DNA of 64,000 nt from Leeia aquatica. GTDB taxonomy: Bacteria; Pseudomonadota; Gammaproteobacteria; Burkholderiales; Leeiaceae. This document shows, piece after piece, positions 45,402 through 54,504 of the stretch (within the stretch, counting starts at the first letter, position 1; the number at the start of each line of letters is the position of its first letter). The notes under the pieces were generated by a model. That model was not told the origin of the DNA. It did no database searches and saw only the letters and a program-made list of their open reading frames with translations. The position numbers and the translations under genes were made by a program. The stretch covers positions 806,001 to 870,000 of the forward strand of contig NZ_JABAIM010000001.1 of assembly GCF_012641365.1 (NCBI RefSeq), given 5' to 3'.

Positions 45402-46025
45402 ATGTCCCGCCGCGCCCTGTTGGTCATCGACGTCCAGAACGACTATATCGACGGCCCTTTCCGCATCACGTACCCCGCCGTCAATGATTCGCTGCCGAAG
45501 ATCGCCGCCGCGATGGATGCCGCCACCGCGCACGGTATCCCGGTGGTGGTGGTACAACACAGCAGCACGATGGATTCGCCAATTTTTCGCCCAGGCAGCC
45601 ACGGCTGGGAGAACCACCCGACGGTGGCGTCACGCCCCGCCCAGTTGCAGATCGAGAAGAAGCTGGCCAGCGCGCTGGCCGGTACCGGACTGGATGACTG
45701 GCTGCGTGAACGCGAGATCGACACGCTGACCTTAGTCGGCTACATGACGCACAACTGCATCGACAGCACCGCCCGCGACGCGGCCCACCGTGGCTATCAG
45801 GTGGAAGTGCTGAGCGATGCCACCGGCTCGCTGCCCTACGCGCATGAGCGGGGTCAGGCCGATGGCCAAACCCTGCACCAGACCACGCTGACCGTGCTGC
45901 ACACCGCTTTTGCGCTGGTGCTGCCACAGGCCGAGTGGCAAGCGGCGCTGGAAGGTGCGCCGCTGCCGGCCCGCAGCAATGTGTTCAGCGCCAACCAAGC
46001 GGCGCTGGCGCTGCAGCTGGCCTGA
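45402..46025 (+). CDS. Isochorismatase-like cysteine hydrolase
   Basis: The 207-residue enzyme has a strong AAGGAG ribosome site and the family's Asp-Lys-Cys triad. The Asp is in ALLVIDVQNDYIDG, the Lys is near QLQIEKKL, and the Cys is in GYMTHNCIDSTARDA. Members hydrolyse amides such as nicotinamide or N-carbamoylsarcosine. The presence of a sarcosine oxidase operon in the window makes N-carbamoylsarcosine tempting, but sequence alone does not decide. It is divergent from the GlxA-type regulator. Confidence 0.85.
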   Translation: MSRRALLVIDVQNDYIDGPFRITYPAVNDSLPKIAAAMDAATAHGIPVVVVQHSSTMDSPIFRPGSHGWENHPTVASRPAQLQIEKKLASALAGTGLDDWLREREIDTLTLVGYMTHNCIDSTARDAAHRGYQVEVLSDATGSLPYAHERGQADGQTLHQTTLTVLHTAFALVLPQAEWQAALEGAPLPARSNVFSANQAALALQLA

Positions 46026-46177
46026 TAACCTGTTTATAGCCTGCTGCGCGACGGCGATACGGCGTTGAAAACCACTTCGGAATGCTCATTCACACCCAGT
46101 AAACTCCGCTTCCTCAGTCGTTTTCGCCTTGTCTCCCCCTCGCTCGCGAGACCCTAAACAGGTTCTGAGGCTCAAGA

Positions 46178-46981
46178 TCAGAAGGTGTAAGCCGCACCAA
46201 AGAAGGCGCTGACACTGCGGGATTTCTGGGTGATCGGACTGCGCGCTGCATCACCGCGCAGCTTCGATACCCCGACCCGCCCCAGCAGGGACCAGTGCTT
46301 GTCCAGCTGGTGCTTGCCTTCGATGAACAGCTCCACGTCACGCAACCCGCCCTTGGCTTCAAAGCTGCGCAAGCCGGACTGGCTGGCCTGCCGGGCATTC
46401 ACGCCAAAGAAGGTTTCGGCGTAAGCCTTGTTCATGTGGGTGGCCGACAGCCCCACGCTGACTTCGGTCTGCTGAGTCTGCACCACGGCGTAGCTGCCTT
46501 CGATGCTGGTGAGCATGCCGCCCTTGCGCCCGGTTTGCCCTGGCAAATCATCCTTGCCCATGCGGCGGCTCAGCGACACCCCCAGCTTCCAGCGGTCTTT
46601 TTCCCATTCGGCCCCCAGATTGAAAGTGGCACGCGCCTTGATGTCACCCAGCCCTTTGAGGCGGTTATCGTCCTTCTCCTTGCGTTCATCCCCGGCGGCG
46701 ATCGACGCATATGCACTCCAATGCTCACTCACCGGATACTGCACGCCCAGCCCGCGCATGCTGTCCAGAAAAAACATATCCCGATACGTCACGTTCACGA
46801 TCGGCATCAAGCCAGATTCCCGCTTGCTGGCGCCCGGATACTTGGGCCCACTCACCACGCCCGCCCCCAGGGTGACCGACCAGTTGTTGTCTTTGTTATC
46901 CGGGGCTGCCGCTTCCTCGGCACGCACCTGCGCCCCGGCTGCCAGCAACATCATCCCGACCCACCATCCCAGCTGTTTCAT
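46178..46981 (-). CDS. MipA/OmpV family outer membrane protein
   Basis: The 267-residue protein has a signal peptide (about 1-21) and a beta-barrel pattern. It shows the family's VTLGAGVVSGPKYPGASKRESGLMPIVNVTYRDMFFLD, LGVQYPVSEHWSAYASIAAG and the Phe-terminal FGAAYTF expected of an outer membrane barrel. MipA/OmpV proteins link murein-related complexes or act as small-molecule channels. The start at 46981 opens the signal peptide (a longer ATG is at 47005). Confidence 0.85.
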   Translation of the reverse strand: MKQLGWWVGMMLLAAGAQVRAEEAAAPDNKDNNWSVTLGAGVVSGPKYPGASKRESGLMPIVNVTYRDMFFLDSMRGLGVQYPVSEHWSAYASIAAGDERKEKDDNRLKGLGDIKARATFNLGAEWEKDRWKLGVSLSRRMGKDDLPGQTGRKGGMLTSIEGSYAVVQTQQTEVSVGLSATHMNKAYAETFFGVNARQASQSGLRSFEAKGGLRDVELFIEGKHQLDKHWSLLGRVGVSKLRGDAARSPITQKSRSVSAFFGAAYTF

Positions 46982-47155
46982 GACTTCACTCCTGCGATTG
47001 CACAAGCCGCACGGGGCGGCGACCGGTGCACTGTAAAGTCGGCGACCCTCAGGTACGCCAAAGGCGGGGCCACTGAAACCTAATACTGGCCGAAGTCCAA
47101 TGCGGGCGCGGCTCGCAGCGGTGTGCTGGCATCAATGCGGACCCGCACACGGCAT

Positions 47156-47186
47156 GAAAAACGGGGGCGCCAGGCCCCCGTTTTTC
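47156..47186. terminator. Rho-independent terminator
   Basis: AAAAACGGGGGC, loop, GCCCCCGTTTTT: a long GC stem bracketed by A and T runs between the MipA gene start and the PhnD-like gene end. It terminates the minus-strand PhnD-like gene. Confidence 0.85.
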
Positions 47187-47222
47187 ATGCTACCCGGTGA
47201 CACCGGGTGTGATCTGCAACGC

Positions 47223-48071
47223 TTACGCGCCGCCGTAGCGGTTGTAGGTGTCCAGATAGGGTTTGGCATCAATCTCGCGGATATTGGTCACCCGCAAGCC
47301 TTGCCACAGGGCTTTCTGCTCCGGGTTGGACATCATGGCCAGCAGTGCCTGGCGCAGTTGTGCCAGCTTTTCCGGCCCCAGCTGCTTGCTGCCCAGAATC
47401 ACCCACGGCGGCAACGCCTCGCTCTCCAGCACCGGCACCATGGCCGCGTTGCCCTTCATCTTGGCAAACACCGAGGCATCGCTCTTTACCGCGGCCAGGT
47501 CGGCCATCTTGTTTTCCAGCGCGAACGGCATGGCACCTTGCTGACGTACCGAGTACACCGTGACCTCGTCCAGATTCACGCGCTGTGCCTTGAGCATGCT
47601 GGTGGCCACCTGATAGGTTTCACCGCCGGTAATCGGCAAGGCCAGCTTCAGGCCGCGCAGGCCGGCCTGGGTCTTCAGCCGTTCACGCATGGCCGGGCTG
47701 CCCATCAGCACCACCTTGCGCGGAGCCGGGCCATTGTCCAGTGCCACCAGCGGGGTGTAATCCAGCTTCTGGATCGCCCAACCTGCCACCGTGCCCGGGC
47801 GTACCAGCACCACCTGATAGCGCTTGAAGCTTTCAGCATCAAACTGCCGATACGGCGACAAGCCATTTGCATTGACAGGCTGCTTCAGCACCTCGCTGAG
47901 CGCAGCCGCCAGCGGCTGATACTTGTTGCTGCTGTAATCGGCTTCCCCGCTGCTGCCGGAGCCTTCCTGAATACCGAAGGTCAGCGCCTGTGCTGGCATC
48001 GCCAGCCATGCCAGCCCGGCCACCACGCCGGAAACCAGGGAACGCCACCGTTTGATCTGCTGCATATCCAT
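47223..48071 (-). CDS. PhnD-like phosphate/phosphonate-type substrate-binding protein
   Basis: The protein of about 282 residues has a signal peptide (ending AMPAQA) and the PhnD/SsuA fold: LTFGIQEGSGSSGEADYSSNKYQPLAAAL, YQVVLVRPGTVAGWAIQ, KLALPITGGETYQVATSML and LAAVKSDASVFAK. Such proteins bind phosphonates, phosphite or other oxyanions for an ABC transporter; none is coded nearby. Start candidates GTG 48074, ATG 48071 and ATG 48065 lie within 10 bases. Its 5' region (48072-48306) is AT-rich and otherwise empty but for a terminator. Confidence 0.8.
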   Translation of the reverse strand: MDMQQIKRWRSLVSGVVAGLAWLAMPAQALTFGIQEGSGSSGEADYSSNKYQPLAAALSEVLKQPVNANGLSPYRQFDAESFKRYQVVLVRPGTVAGWAIQKLDYTPLVALDNGPAPRKVVLMGSPAMRERLKTQAGLRGLKLALPITGGETYQVATSMLKAQRVNLDEVTVYSVRQQGAMPFALENKMADLAAVKSDASVFAKMKGNAAMVPVLESEALPPWVILGSKQLGPEKLAQLRQALLAMMSNPEQKALWQGLRVTNIREIDAKPYLDTYNRYGGA

Positions 48072-48181
48072 CACCTAACTTAGTACACACAAATGAATGT
48101 GCTAATAATTTTTAACCGATTTGTAACAATCGAAACAAAATGACTCAATAGTCATGTCAATGTTTTATGACAATGAATCAG

Positions 48182-48207
48182 ACAAAAAAACAAGCCCAAA
48201 CGGGCTC
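48182..48207 (-). terminator. Terminator of tRNA-Thr
   Basis: On the minus strand AGCCC-GTTT-GGGCT is followed by TGTTTTTTTG: a short stem and T-run about 100 bp after the tRNA-Thr gene. Confidence 0.65.
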
Positions 48208-48306
48208 AAACATCCAGACTGCCAGAGAGAGAATACGGTCAACCACGCACACAGCGCAGAAAACAGACAGGCTGCCAAACAGCCTCATTCGACACAGCAG
48301 GGGATG

Positions 48307-48382
48307 TGGTGCCGGTAATAGGAGTCGAACCTACGACCTTCGCATTACGAATGCGCTGCTCTACCAACTGAGCTATACCGGC
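48307..48382 (-). tRNA. tRNA-Thr(CGT)
   Basis: 76 nt, with encoded CCA. The acceptor GCCGGTA pairs with TACCGGC. The D arm reads AGCTCAGTTGGTAGAGC, the anticodon loop is TTCGTAA (anticodon CGT, codon ACG) and the T arm contains GGTTCGACTCC. The cloverleaf is complete by eye. Confidence 0.95.
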
Positions 48383-48482
48383 GTCCACGATTGGCGGGTC
48401 TGCCAATCAGAGGGCGCGATTCTAGCAGCATTTGGCCGTTTGGGGAAGCCCGCAGCGACTTCCCCGCCCTGCCCTCACACCA

Positions 48483-49118
48483 TCAGGGCTTGATGGCGCT
48501 GCTGACCAGGCGCACACCTAGCGCCATCATCACGGTACCCGCTGCCCGATCCAGCGCCGTCTTGAAGCGCAGATAGGTGCGGCGCGGGGCCGGGGCGGAC
48601 AGCAGCAAGGCCACCGTGGCATACCAGCCAACTTCAATCATCCAGCCCCCCAGCAGCACCAGCAAGGCGAGCAGCAGGGACACCTTCCCGGGCAGGAAGG
48701 TGGCGAACACACTGGCGTAAACGATGGCGGTTTTGGGGTTGCTGATCTGGGTCGTAAACGCCATCCAGAAGGAACGGGATGCCGAGTGGGCCTGCCGGGC
48801 TCCGCCCCCGGCATCCGCCAATGCGGCAGAAGCACCGCGAAAGATACGGTAGCCCAGATAACACAGGTACAAGCCACCGATCACTTTCAGCACCAGATAC
48901 AGCAGCGGCACCGCCAGCAGCACCATTGTCAAACCCAGCATGGCCGCAGAGGACATGAGCAGCCCGCCCAAGCCCATCCCGAAGGCGGCGGCCAGACCAT
49001 TGCCGCGTGATACGGAGACAGACTCGCGTGCCACCATCACAAAGCTGGGGCCGGGGCTGACGGCACCAATCGCCAAAGCAGCCAGAATACCCGCCAATAC
49101 GTACAGGTCTTGCATCAT
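48483..49118 (-). CDS. LysE family translocator
   Basis: The 211-residue inner-membrane exporter has MMQDLYVLAGILAALAIGAVSPGPSFVMVARESV at the N-terminus (family PGPSF motif) and about six hydrophobic helices. Amino acid or amino-metabolite efflux is the usual role. The ORF stays open to 49337 but the start at 49118, after GGAG, places the first helix correctly. No regulator is adjacent. Confidence 0.85.
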   Translation of the reverse strand: MMQDLYVLAGILAALAIGAVSPGPSFVMVARESVSVSRGNGLAAAFGMGLGGLLMSSAAMLGLTMVLLAVPLLYLVLKVIGGLYLCYLGYRIFRGASAALADAGGGARQAHSASRSFWMAFTTQISNPKTAIVYASVFATFLPGKVSLLLALLVLLGGWMIEVGWYATVALLLSAPAPRRTYLRFKTALDRAAGTVMMALGVRLVSSAIKP

Positions 49119-49278
49119 GGAGACACTCCAGTCGGTCGAGGAAAGGATGCCGCATCGTGCACGCCATCCCGCCCCGTCGACAAGGGCCGATACGGACAGA
49201 TTCACGGACCGCCGATCAACGGTCAAAGCCTGAGGTAACGATCCCGCTGCAGCGGCGGTGCAGGTATCGGCAGCACGA

Positions 49279-50091
49279 TCAGCGCGCCGCAGCAAACCAC
49301 GCTGGGTGCTGCTGCATATAGCGGTCACTGAGCGCATTGTAGAGCTCGGCCTGCCAGATGCTGGGCGGGTACTGGCTGCTGATCATGAACCAGGCGAGGT
49401 CGTGCAGCCTTTGCCGCCGGCTACGCCAGCGCCACAGCATGGGGTTATGCACCATTTCCAGCCAGGCATGCTCGCCGTCCCGCGAAAAAGCCTGCGCCAT
49501 CTGCCGGGTCGACAGGTTGGCACACGCGTACACCACCAGCCGCAGGGCAACATCGTCTCCCTCCAGCAAGCGAGCCGCCAGCCGGGGAGACTGCGCCAGC
49601 GCCAACCTGCCCAAGGCCATCCGCACCGCTTGCCACGTCGAAAGCGTGCAATGGCCTGACGTTGCGGGCTCCAGTTGCTGATCGCCTGGCGGTAACCAGC
49701 GCTGCGCCACCTCCAGCGGCTGCGCCAGCGCGCTTCGCAGGGCAGGCAGCCGAGCGTAGAGGCGACTCAGTGCCGCCGCCGTGGTCGCGGACACCGTTAC
49801 CTGTGCAGCGAGCCCCCACACCGCCTTGAGCAGCGCGGGCTGATTCGCCGCATCGTCTGTTTGCAGCAGGGGGCTGGCCATCAGTGCCTGCAGCACGCTC
49901 GCCTGCTGTTCTACTGGCAAACCCGGGTGAACATGCACCGCTTGCAGGATGCGACAGAGCGCACGCCCCTCCAGCGCCGGGCAGGACAGCACCGCCAGCA
50001 TCTCTTCCTCACCCGCCTGGCTCAGCCAGTCCGGAATAGCCGCTGCGTGTCCTGCCAGCGCCTTCGCCATCTCTTCAGTGGTTAGGGTCAT
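49279..50091 (-). CDS. hypothetical protein
   Basis: This 270-residue, Leu/Ala-rich, mainly helical protein is not recognised. It has no signal peptide or convincing membrane span; the C-terminus is aromatic (WRWRSRRQRLHDLAWFMISSQYPPSIWQAELY). Its start ATG (50091) overlaps by 17 bp the end of an alpha/beta-hydrolase remnant, so the two were once an operon. A long helical-repeat (HEAT-like) shape is possible. Confidence 0.6.
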   Translation of the reverse strand: MTLTTEEMAKALAGHAAAIPDWLSQAGEEEMLAVLSCPALEGRALCRILQAVHVHPGLPVEQQASVLQALMASPLLQTDDAANQPALLKAVWGLAAQVTVSATTAAALSRLYARLPALRSALAQPLEVAQRWLPPGDQQLEPATSGHCTLSTWQAVRMALGRLALAQSPRLAARLLEGDDVALRLVVYACANLSTRQMAQAFSRDGEHAWLEMVHNPMLWRWRSRRQRLHDLAWFMISSQYPPSIWQAELYNALSDRYMQQHPAWFAAAR

Positions 50092-50311
50092 GTGTGTCCC
50101 TGGCAATTTCCATGTCATCCAACCATTGCCGGATCAGCCGCCCCAGCGCCTCCGGCTGCTCCAGTGGAATCAGGTGGCCGCTGTGTTCAATCACCGTCAG
50201 CCGGGCCTGCGGGATGCGCTCGACCAGCTCCTGTGCTTCCGTGAGAGAGCGGGTCTCGTCTTGTGCAGCCGCAATCACCAGCGTGGGGCAGCGGATCGGC
50301 GCGGTGCAAGC
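50075..50311 (-). pseudogene. Alpha/beta-hydrolase, C-terminal remnant
   Basis: An open frame of 78 codons has the last third of an alpha/beta-hydrolase: APIRCPTLVIAAAQDETRS with the acid residue, ARLTVIEHSGHLIPLEQPEAL with the catalytic His, then RLIRQWL. The nucleophile elbow and N-terminal core are missing. Immediately upstream in the same frame is the stop codon of the Abi-alpha-like gene, so the front of the gene was replaced. Confidence 0.8.
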
Positions 50312-51130
50312 TTATGACAACAAGCCAACAGCTGCTGCAAACCGCTTGCCCAATTCGGTACGCATCAGCCCTCCCCTTTGATACGTCACTTCTTCCTTGT
50401 CCACCAGTGAAGATCCGGCAAATCGAATGTACTCTGGTCGTAGCTCAACCCACGAATAACTAAAAGGTTCGTCCAACCATACGTCGTACCTAATTTCTAC
50501 CAAGCCAAGACGAATCCAGTTATCAATCATTGCTGAAGTCATTGGATTTTCCACGCGGATGCCAGCCGTATTTTTCAGATCAAAGATGTGTGGTACAAGG
50601 ATGCTAAAAGTACTGTTCGCATTTATGCGGCGTATCTGAACAATCGGAACCGCATCTTCAGATTGAAGAACATTCCGAACTAGCCTCGCGTCTTCACTGT
50701 CAAGCTGCTTGATGATCTCCACGAATGCCGGATGAGCCACTGATGCGGCCCTGCCGTCCATTGAGGTTGCCAGCAGGCTCAGGTACATCTCTTTGAGGTT
50801 CGGCTCCTCGTGCGTAAACGCGAGGCCTTGGAGTGTCGGGCCAGCGATGGATGCCTTTGGCTCTATGATGTGCTCTGGCGGGATGGCCGCTGTCTTCTCC
50901 GCAATGTCCTGTTGAAACTTGCCAGAGAAGTAGGTTCTGGCCTTGTTACAAGCAAAATTGATTGCTGCCAGGGGAAGCAGCGCGTTGTTGATGGCTTGCG
51001 TAAGCGTTACCGCCGTTTGCCCAAGATTACTTGCGGCCTCCTTTACCTGCGTACTCTCACCCGCTGCTTTGATAACCTCGGACACGAGTGAAACACTGTC
51101 TCTGGCGGCCTTAAGCGGATCATCTTGCAT
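50312..51130 (-). CDS. DUF4393 (Abi-alpha-like) protein
   Basis: The 272-residue protein resembles the DUF4393/Abi-alpha family. It has an N-terminal helical part ARDSVSLVSEVIKAAGESTQVKEAASNLGQTAVTLTQAINNALLPLAAINFACNKARTYF and a middle EPNLKEMYLSLLATSMDGRAASVAHPAFVEIIKQLD. The name derives from an abortive-infection protein, so phage defence is a plausible role but is not shown here. The ATG at 51130 follows GGGGGAG. Its GC content is below that of its neighbours, and it has displaced the 5' part of a hydrolase gene, both signs of recent acquisition. Confidence 0.75.
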   Translation of the reverse strand: MQDDPLKAARDSVSLVSEVIKAAGESTQVKEAASNLGQTAVTLTQAINNALLPLAAINFACNKARTYFSGKFQQDIAEKTAAIPPEHIIEPKASIAGPTLQGLAFTHEEPNLKEMYLSLLATSMDGRAASVAHPAFVEIIKQLDSEDARLVRNVLQSEDAVPIVQIRRINANSTFSILVPHIFDLKNTAGIRVENPMTSAMIDNWIRLGLVEIRYDVWLDEPFSYSWVELRPEYIRFAGSSLVDKEEVTYQRGGLMRTELGKRFAAAVGLLS

Positions 51131-51241
51131 GTGCTCCCCCAAGATTAATGGTGATGCCAGACATGAAACATGTACTTGGTCAGGTGCATTTTTAGTGCAG
51201 GCATGGCACATCAAACTTGGAGGCTCACACCTTGTAGCCCC

Positions 51242-51625
51242 TCAATGCAAAGTACGCGGTATGCTCAAGGTGAAGCTGGCGATTTCGGCTTCGAAGTGGG
51301 TGCCGTCGTCGGCGAGCATCTGGTAGCTGCCGTGCATGGTGCCGACCGGGGTGGCCAGTGCGCAGCCGCTGTTGTATTCAAAGCTCTGGCCGGGGTCGAG
51401 GTGGGGTTGCTCGCCGACCACGCCTGCGCCGCGTACTTCTTCCACCTTCATGTGGCCGTCGGTGATCACCCAGTGGCGGGAGATCAGCTTGGCGCCGACG
51501 CTGCCGACATTACGAATGGTGATGTAGTAGGCGAAAAGGTAGCGGTCCTGCGCGGGATCGGACTGGTCTTCCAGGTATTCCGGGCGGACTGTGACTTCGA
51601 TGGCGTAGCTGGAATCGTCGGCCAT
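51242..51625 (-). CDS. apaG: ApaG protein
   Basis: The 127-residue protein matches Apa[73 protein letters not shown], and [14 protein letters not shown]. ApaG has a fibronectin-III-like fold and is linked to Co2+/Mg2+ efflux phenotypes and Ap4A metabolism. It is divergent from rpe, a common arrangement. The start at 51625 gives the usual length; the ORF runs open to 51793. Confidence 0.93.
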   Translation of the reverse strand: MADDSSYAIEVTVRPEYLEDQSDPAQDRYLFAYYITIRNVGSVGAKLISRHWVITDGHMKVEEVRGAGVVGEQPHLDPGQSFEYNSGCALATPVGTMHGSYQMLADDGTHFEAEIASFTLSIPRTLH

Positions 51626-51722
51626 GGACGGTTTCCTCGTGACGAAGCGGTCATTATGCCACAGCACCGCGGGACGGGATAAAATAGACTTCATTCCTGT
51701 TGACCGTCTGCCGAGTACAACC

Positions 51723-52406
51723 ATGACCGACTTCCGCATTGCCCCCAGCATCCTCTCTGCCAACCTGGCCCGTCTGGGCGAGGAAGTGGTCAACGTGGTG
51801 GAGGCAGGCGCCGACCTGATCCACTTCGACGTGATGGATCATCACTATGTGCCAAACCTGACCTTCGGCCCGGTGGTGTGTGAGGCCATCCGCCCGCTGA
51901 CCACGGCGCTGATCGATGTGCACCTGATGGTGAAGCCGGTGGATGCAATGATCCCGGCCTTTGCCAAGGCGGGTGCCAACATCATTACCTTCCACCCGGA
52001 AGCAAGCGAGCATATCGACCGCACGCTGGCGCTGATCCGCGATCACGGCTGTCAGGCCGGGCTGGTGTTCAACCCGGCCACCCCGCTGCACTATCTGGAC
52101 CATGTGATGGACCGGCTGGACATGGTGCTGCTGATGAGCGTGAACCCCGGCTTTGGCGGGCAATCTTTCATTCCGGAAACGCTGAACAAGCTGCGGCAGG
52201 CACGCACCCGCATCGACCGCTGGCGCGAGCAGACCGGCCGCAATATCTGGCTGGAGATCGACGGCGGCGTGAAGATCGACAATATTGCCGAGATTGCCGC
52301 CGCCGGGGCCGATACCTTTGTGGCCGGGTCAGCCATCTATGGCACCAGCGATTACCGCGCCACCATTGCCGCCATGCGGGCCGAGCTGGCCAAGGTGGCG
52401 GCATGA
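51723..52406 (+). CDS. rpe: Ribulose-phosphate 3-epimerase
   Basis: The 227-residue TIM-barrel enzyme interconverts ribulose-5-phosphate and xylulose-5-phosphate in the pentose phosphate and Calvin pathways. It shows [58 protein letters not shown], and [21 protein letters not shown], with the metal-binding Asp and His residues. It overlaps the next gene by 4 bp and heads an rpe-SDR-gph operon. Confidence 0.96.
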   Translation: MTDFRIAPSILSANLARLGEEVVNVVEAGADLIHFDVMDHHYVPNLTFGPVVCEAIRPLTTALIDVHLMVKPVDAMIPAFAKAGANIITFHPEASEHIDRTLALIRDHGCQAGLVFNPATPLHYLDHVMDRLDMVLLMSVNPGFGGQSFIPETLNKLRQARTRIDRWREQTGRNIWLEIDGGVKIDNIAEIAAAGADTFVAGSAIYGTSDYRATIAAMRAELAKVAA

Positions 52407-53152
52407 AGCGCTTTATCATCACCGGCCACAGCAGCGGGCTGGGCGAGGCGCTGGCCCGCCGCCTGCTGGCCCCGGAGCATGAGGTGATTGGCCTCGCCCG
52501 GCGGCGCAATGCGGCGCTGGACGATGTCTCCCGCGCGGCGGCGCTGCCCCTGCAGCAGCACGAGCTGGACCTGAGCGAGGTGAGCACGCTGGACGAGTGC
52601 TTTACCGACCTGCTGGCCGGGCTGGAGTGGGACGGCATCACCGATGTCTATCTGGTCAACAACGCCGGCACCGTACAGCCGATTGCCGTACCGGGACGCC
52701 AAGACCCGGATGAGGTGGTGGCCGCGCTGCAGCTGAACCTGATCGCCCCGGTGCTGCTGAGCAATGCCCTGCTGCGCCATACCGAAGCGCTGCCGGTACA
52801 GCGCCACATCCTGCACATCTCGTCTGGCGCCGGGCGCAAGCCCTACTCCGGCTGGAGTGTCTACTGCGCAGGCAAAAGCGGGCTGGACCACTACACCCGC
52901 AGCGTGGGGCAGGACCAGCCCGCGCGGCTGCAGATGGCCTCGCTCGCGCCTGGCATCATCGACACCGACATGCAGCAGCAGATTCGGGATAGCGACCCGG
53001 ACGACTTTCCGCTGCGCCCGCAATTCCTGCACTACTACCATCACGGCGAGCTGAGCAGTGCCGACAGCGTGGCGGTGCGCATTGCCGATTTTCTGCTCTC
53101 CGGCAGCATGGGCTGCGGCGACATCCTCGACCTGCGGGACATGGAGCCATGA
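52403..53152 (+). CDS. SDR family oxidoreductase (benzil/sepiapterin reductase-like)
   Basis: The 249-residue short-chain dehydrogenase has [56 protein letters not shown] (YxxxK) and [12 protein letters not shown]. This pattern is close to sepiapterin/benzil reductases. It overlaps rpe (4 bp) and gph (4 bp), so it is translationally coupled within that operon. Confidence 0.85.
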   Translation: MKRFIITGHSSGLGEALARRLLAPEHEVIGLARRRNAALDDVSRAAALPLQQHELDLSEVSTLDECFTDLLAGLEWDGITDVYLVNNAGTVQPIAVPGRQDPDEVVAALQLNLIAPVLLSNALLRHTEALPVQRHILHISSGAGRKPYSGWSVYCAGKSGLDHYTRSVGQDQPARLQMASLAPGIIDTDMQQQIRDSDPDDFPLRPQFLHYYHHGELSSADSVAVRIADFLLSGSMGCGDILDLRDMEP

Positions 53153-53829
53153 TACGTGCCGTAGCCTTTGATCTGGACGGCACGCTGATCGACTCGCTGC
53201 AAGACCTCGCTGCGGCTGCCAACCAGATGCGCAGCCAGCTGGGCCTGCCCGCCCTGCCCGCCGAGCGGGTAGGCAGCTATGTGGGCGACGGTGCCGCCGT
53301 GCTGGTGGCCCGCACCCTGCAGGACAACCCCGCAGCCCAGCCGGACGACAGCCCACAGCAAGCCACCGCCCGCGCCGCCTTTCACCAGGCCTATCTGACG
53401 GGGCTCAGCCAGCACACCCGTTGCTACCCCGGCATCCGCGCGCTGCTGGACCACCTGCAGCAACAAGGCCACCCGCTGGCACTGGTCACCAACAAACCAC
53501 TCGCCTTCACCACCCCGCTGCTGCATGGGCTGGACCTGCACCGCTACTTCACGCTGGTGCTGGGGGGCGACTCGCTGCCCGAGAAAAAGCCCTCCGCGCT
53601 GCCGCTGCTGCACGTCGCCCAGGCACTGGACTGCCCACCCGCCCAACTGCTGATGGTCGGCGACTCCCGCAACGACCTGCTGGCCGCCCGCGCCGCCAGC
53701 TGCCCCATGCTCTGGGTCGACTGGGGCTACGGCGACCCGGCAGACGCGGCAGAGGCCAGTGGCGTGGTGTCGACGGCGGAGGAGGTTGGGCTGTGGGTGG
53801 GAGAACAAGTTGGTTTGGATGTGCTGTAG
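53149..53829 (+). CDS. gph: Phosphoglycolate phosphatase
   Basis: The 226-residue HAD phosphatase has motif I AVAFDLDGTLIDSL, motif II PLALVTNKPLAF, and motif III/IV EKKPSALPLLH and MVGDSRNDLLAARAAS. It removes phosphate from 2-phosphoglycolate formed by DNA repair or oxygenation. Adjacent to rpe, the classic rpe-gph neighbourhood. Confidence 0.9.
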   Translation: MIRAVAFDLDGTLIDSLQDLAAAANQMRSQLGLPALPAERVGSYVGDGAAVLVARTLQDNPAAQPDDSPQQATARAAFHQAYLTGLSQHTRCYPGIRALLDHLQQQGHPLALVTNKPLAFTTPLLHGLDLHRYFTLVLGGDSLPEKKPSALPLLHVAQALDCPPAQLLMVGDSRNDLLAARAASCPMLWVDWGYGDPADAAEASGVVSTAEEVGLWVGEQVGLDVL

Positions 53830-53903
53830 ACTGAACCTCGCCTACCAGAAAACCTTTCTGCATTTGCCCTCTGTCGTTTATCCAGCCGTTGGGAGACACT
53901 GCT

Positions 53904-54359
53904 TTGCCTAACCCCAATCACAAGCGGCGGAAGCAACTTACGCAGACCCTGACCCAGCTGGAGAGGCAGGAATGGGGTCCGGCTCAGTCGAGTTCCAGTC
54001 TGACCGTCTCCTGCCATCAACTGCGCCACAAGCCATTGGGGCAGATGACGGTGGAAGACCTGCGGATATTGATCGGGCAGGACATCGGGCTGCCTTACCT
54101 GATGCCACTGGCGCTGGACACCCTCCAGAATGACCCACTGGCAAAAGGGCAGCACTACCCGGGCGACCTGCTGTGCGCTGTACTCCGTGCATCCTCTGCG
54201 TTTTACCAAAAATATCCGGCTTATCGCCTCGCGGTACGCGAGCTGGCAGCGCTGGCATGTCATGCGGTGCAATGGCTGGAGGAGTGGGAGCAATCCTCCA
54301 CGCAAAAAGTGCTGAACGAGGCGCTCAGGGCGTTTGATGCCTCCGGCCAAGCGATATGA
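53904..54359 (+). CDS. CdiI-type contact-dependent inhibition immunity protein (orphan)
   Basis: The 151-residue protein has the CdiI_3-like core KPLGQMTVEDLRILIGQDIG, followed by LPYLMPLALDTLQNDPLAKGQHYPGDLLCAVL. This matches immunity proteins of contact-dependent growth inhibition systems, which bind and neutralise a CdiA toxin tip. No cdiA or cdiB gene is in the window, so this is an orphan that could protect against neighbours' toxins. No ATG is suitable; TTG at 53904 follows GGGAG, while TTG at 53889 is an alternative. Confidence 0.75.
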   Translation: MPNPNHKRRKQLTQTLTQLERQEWGPAQSSSSLTVSCHQLRHKPLGQMTVEDLRILIGQDIGLPYLMPLALDTLQNDPLAKGQHYPGDLLCAVLRASSAFYQKYPAYRLAVRELAALACHAVQWLEEWEQSSTQKVLNEALRAFDASGQAI

Positions 54360-54504
54360 GGCGTTAACACAGGGGTGGTGCCAGCAGTTCACTTGAGCCC
54401 CCGGAAGACACCCTCACGCCTCCCCCTCCTTCTTCACATCACTTGCCGTTGCGATCCCCCCGCCGCTACAGTGCGCTATCTTCCTCCTGCTTCGGTGTAC
54501 CGCC

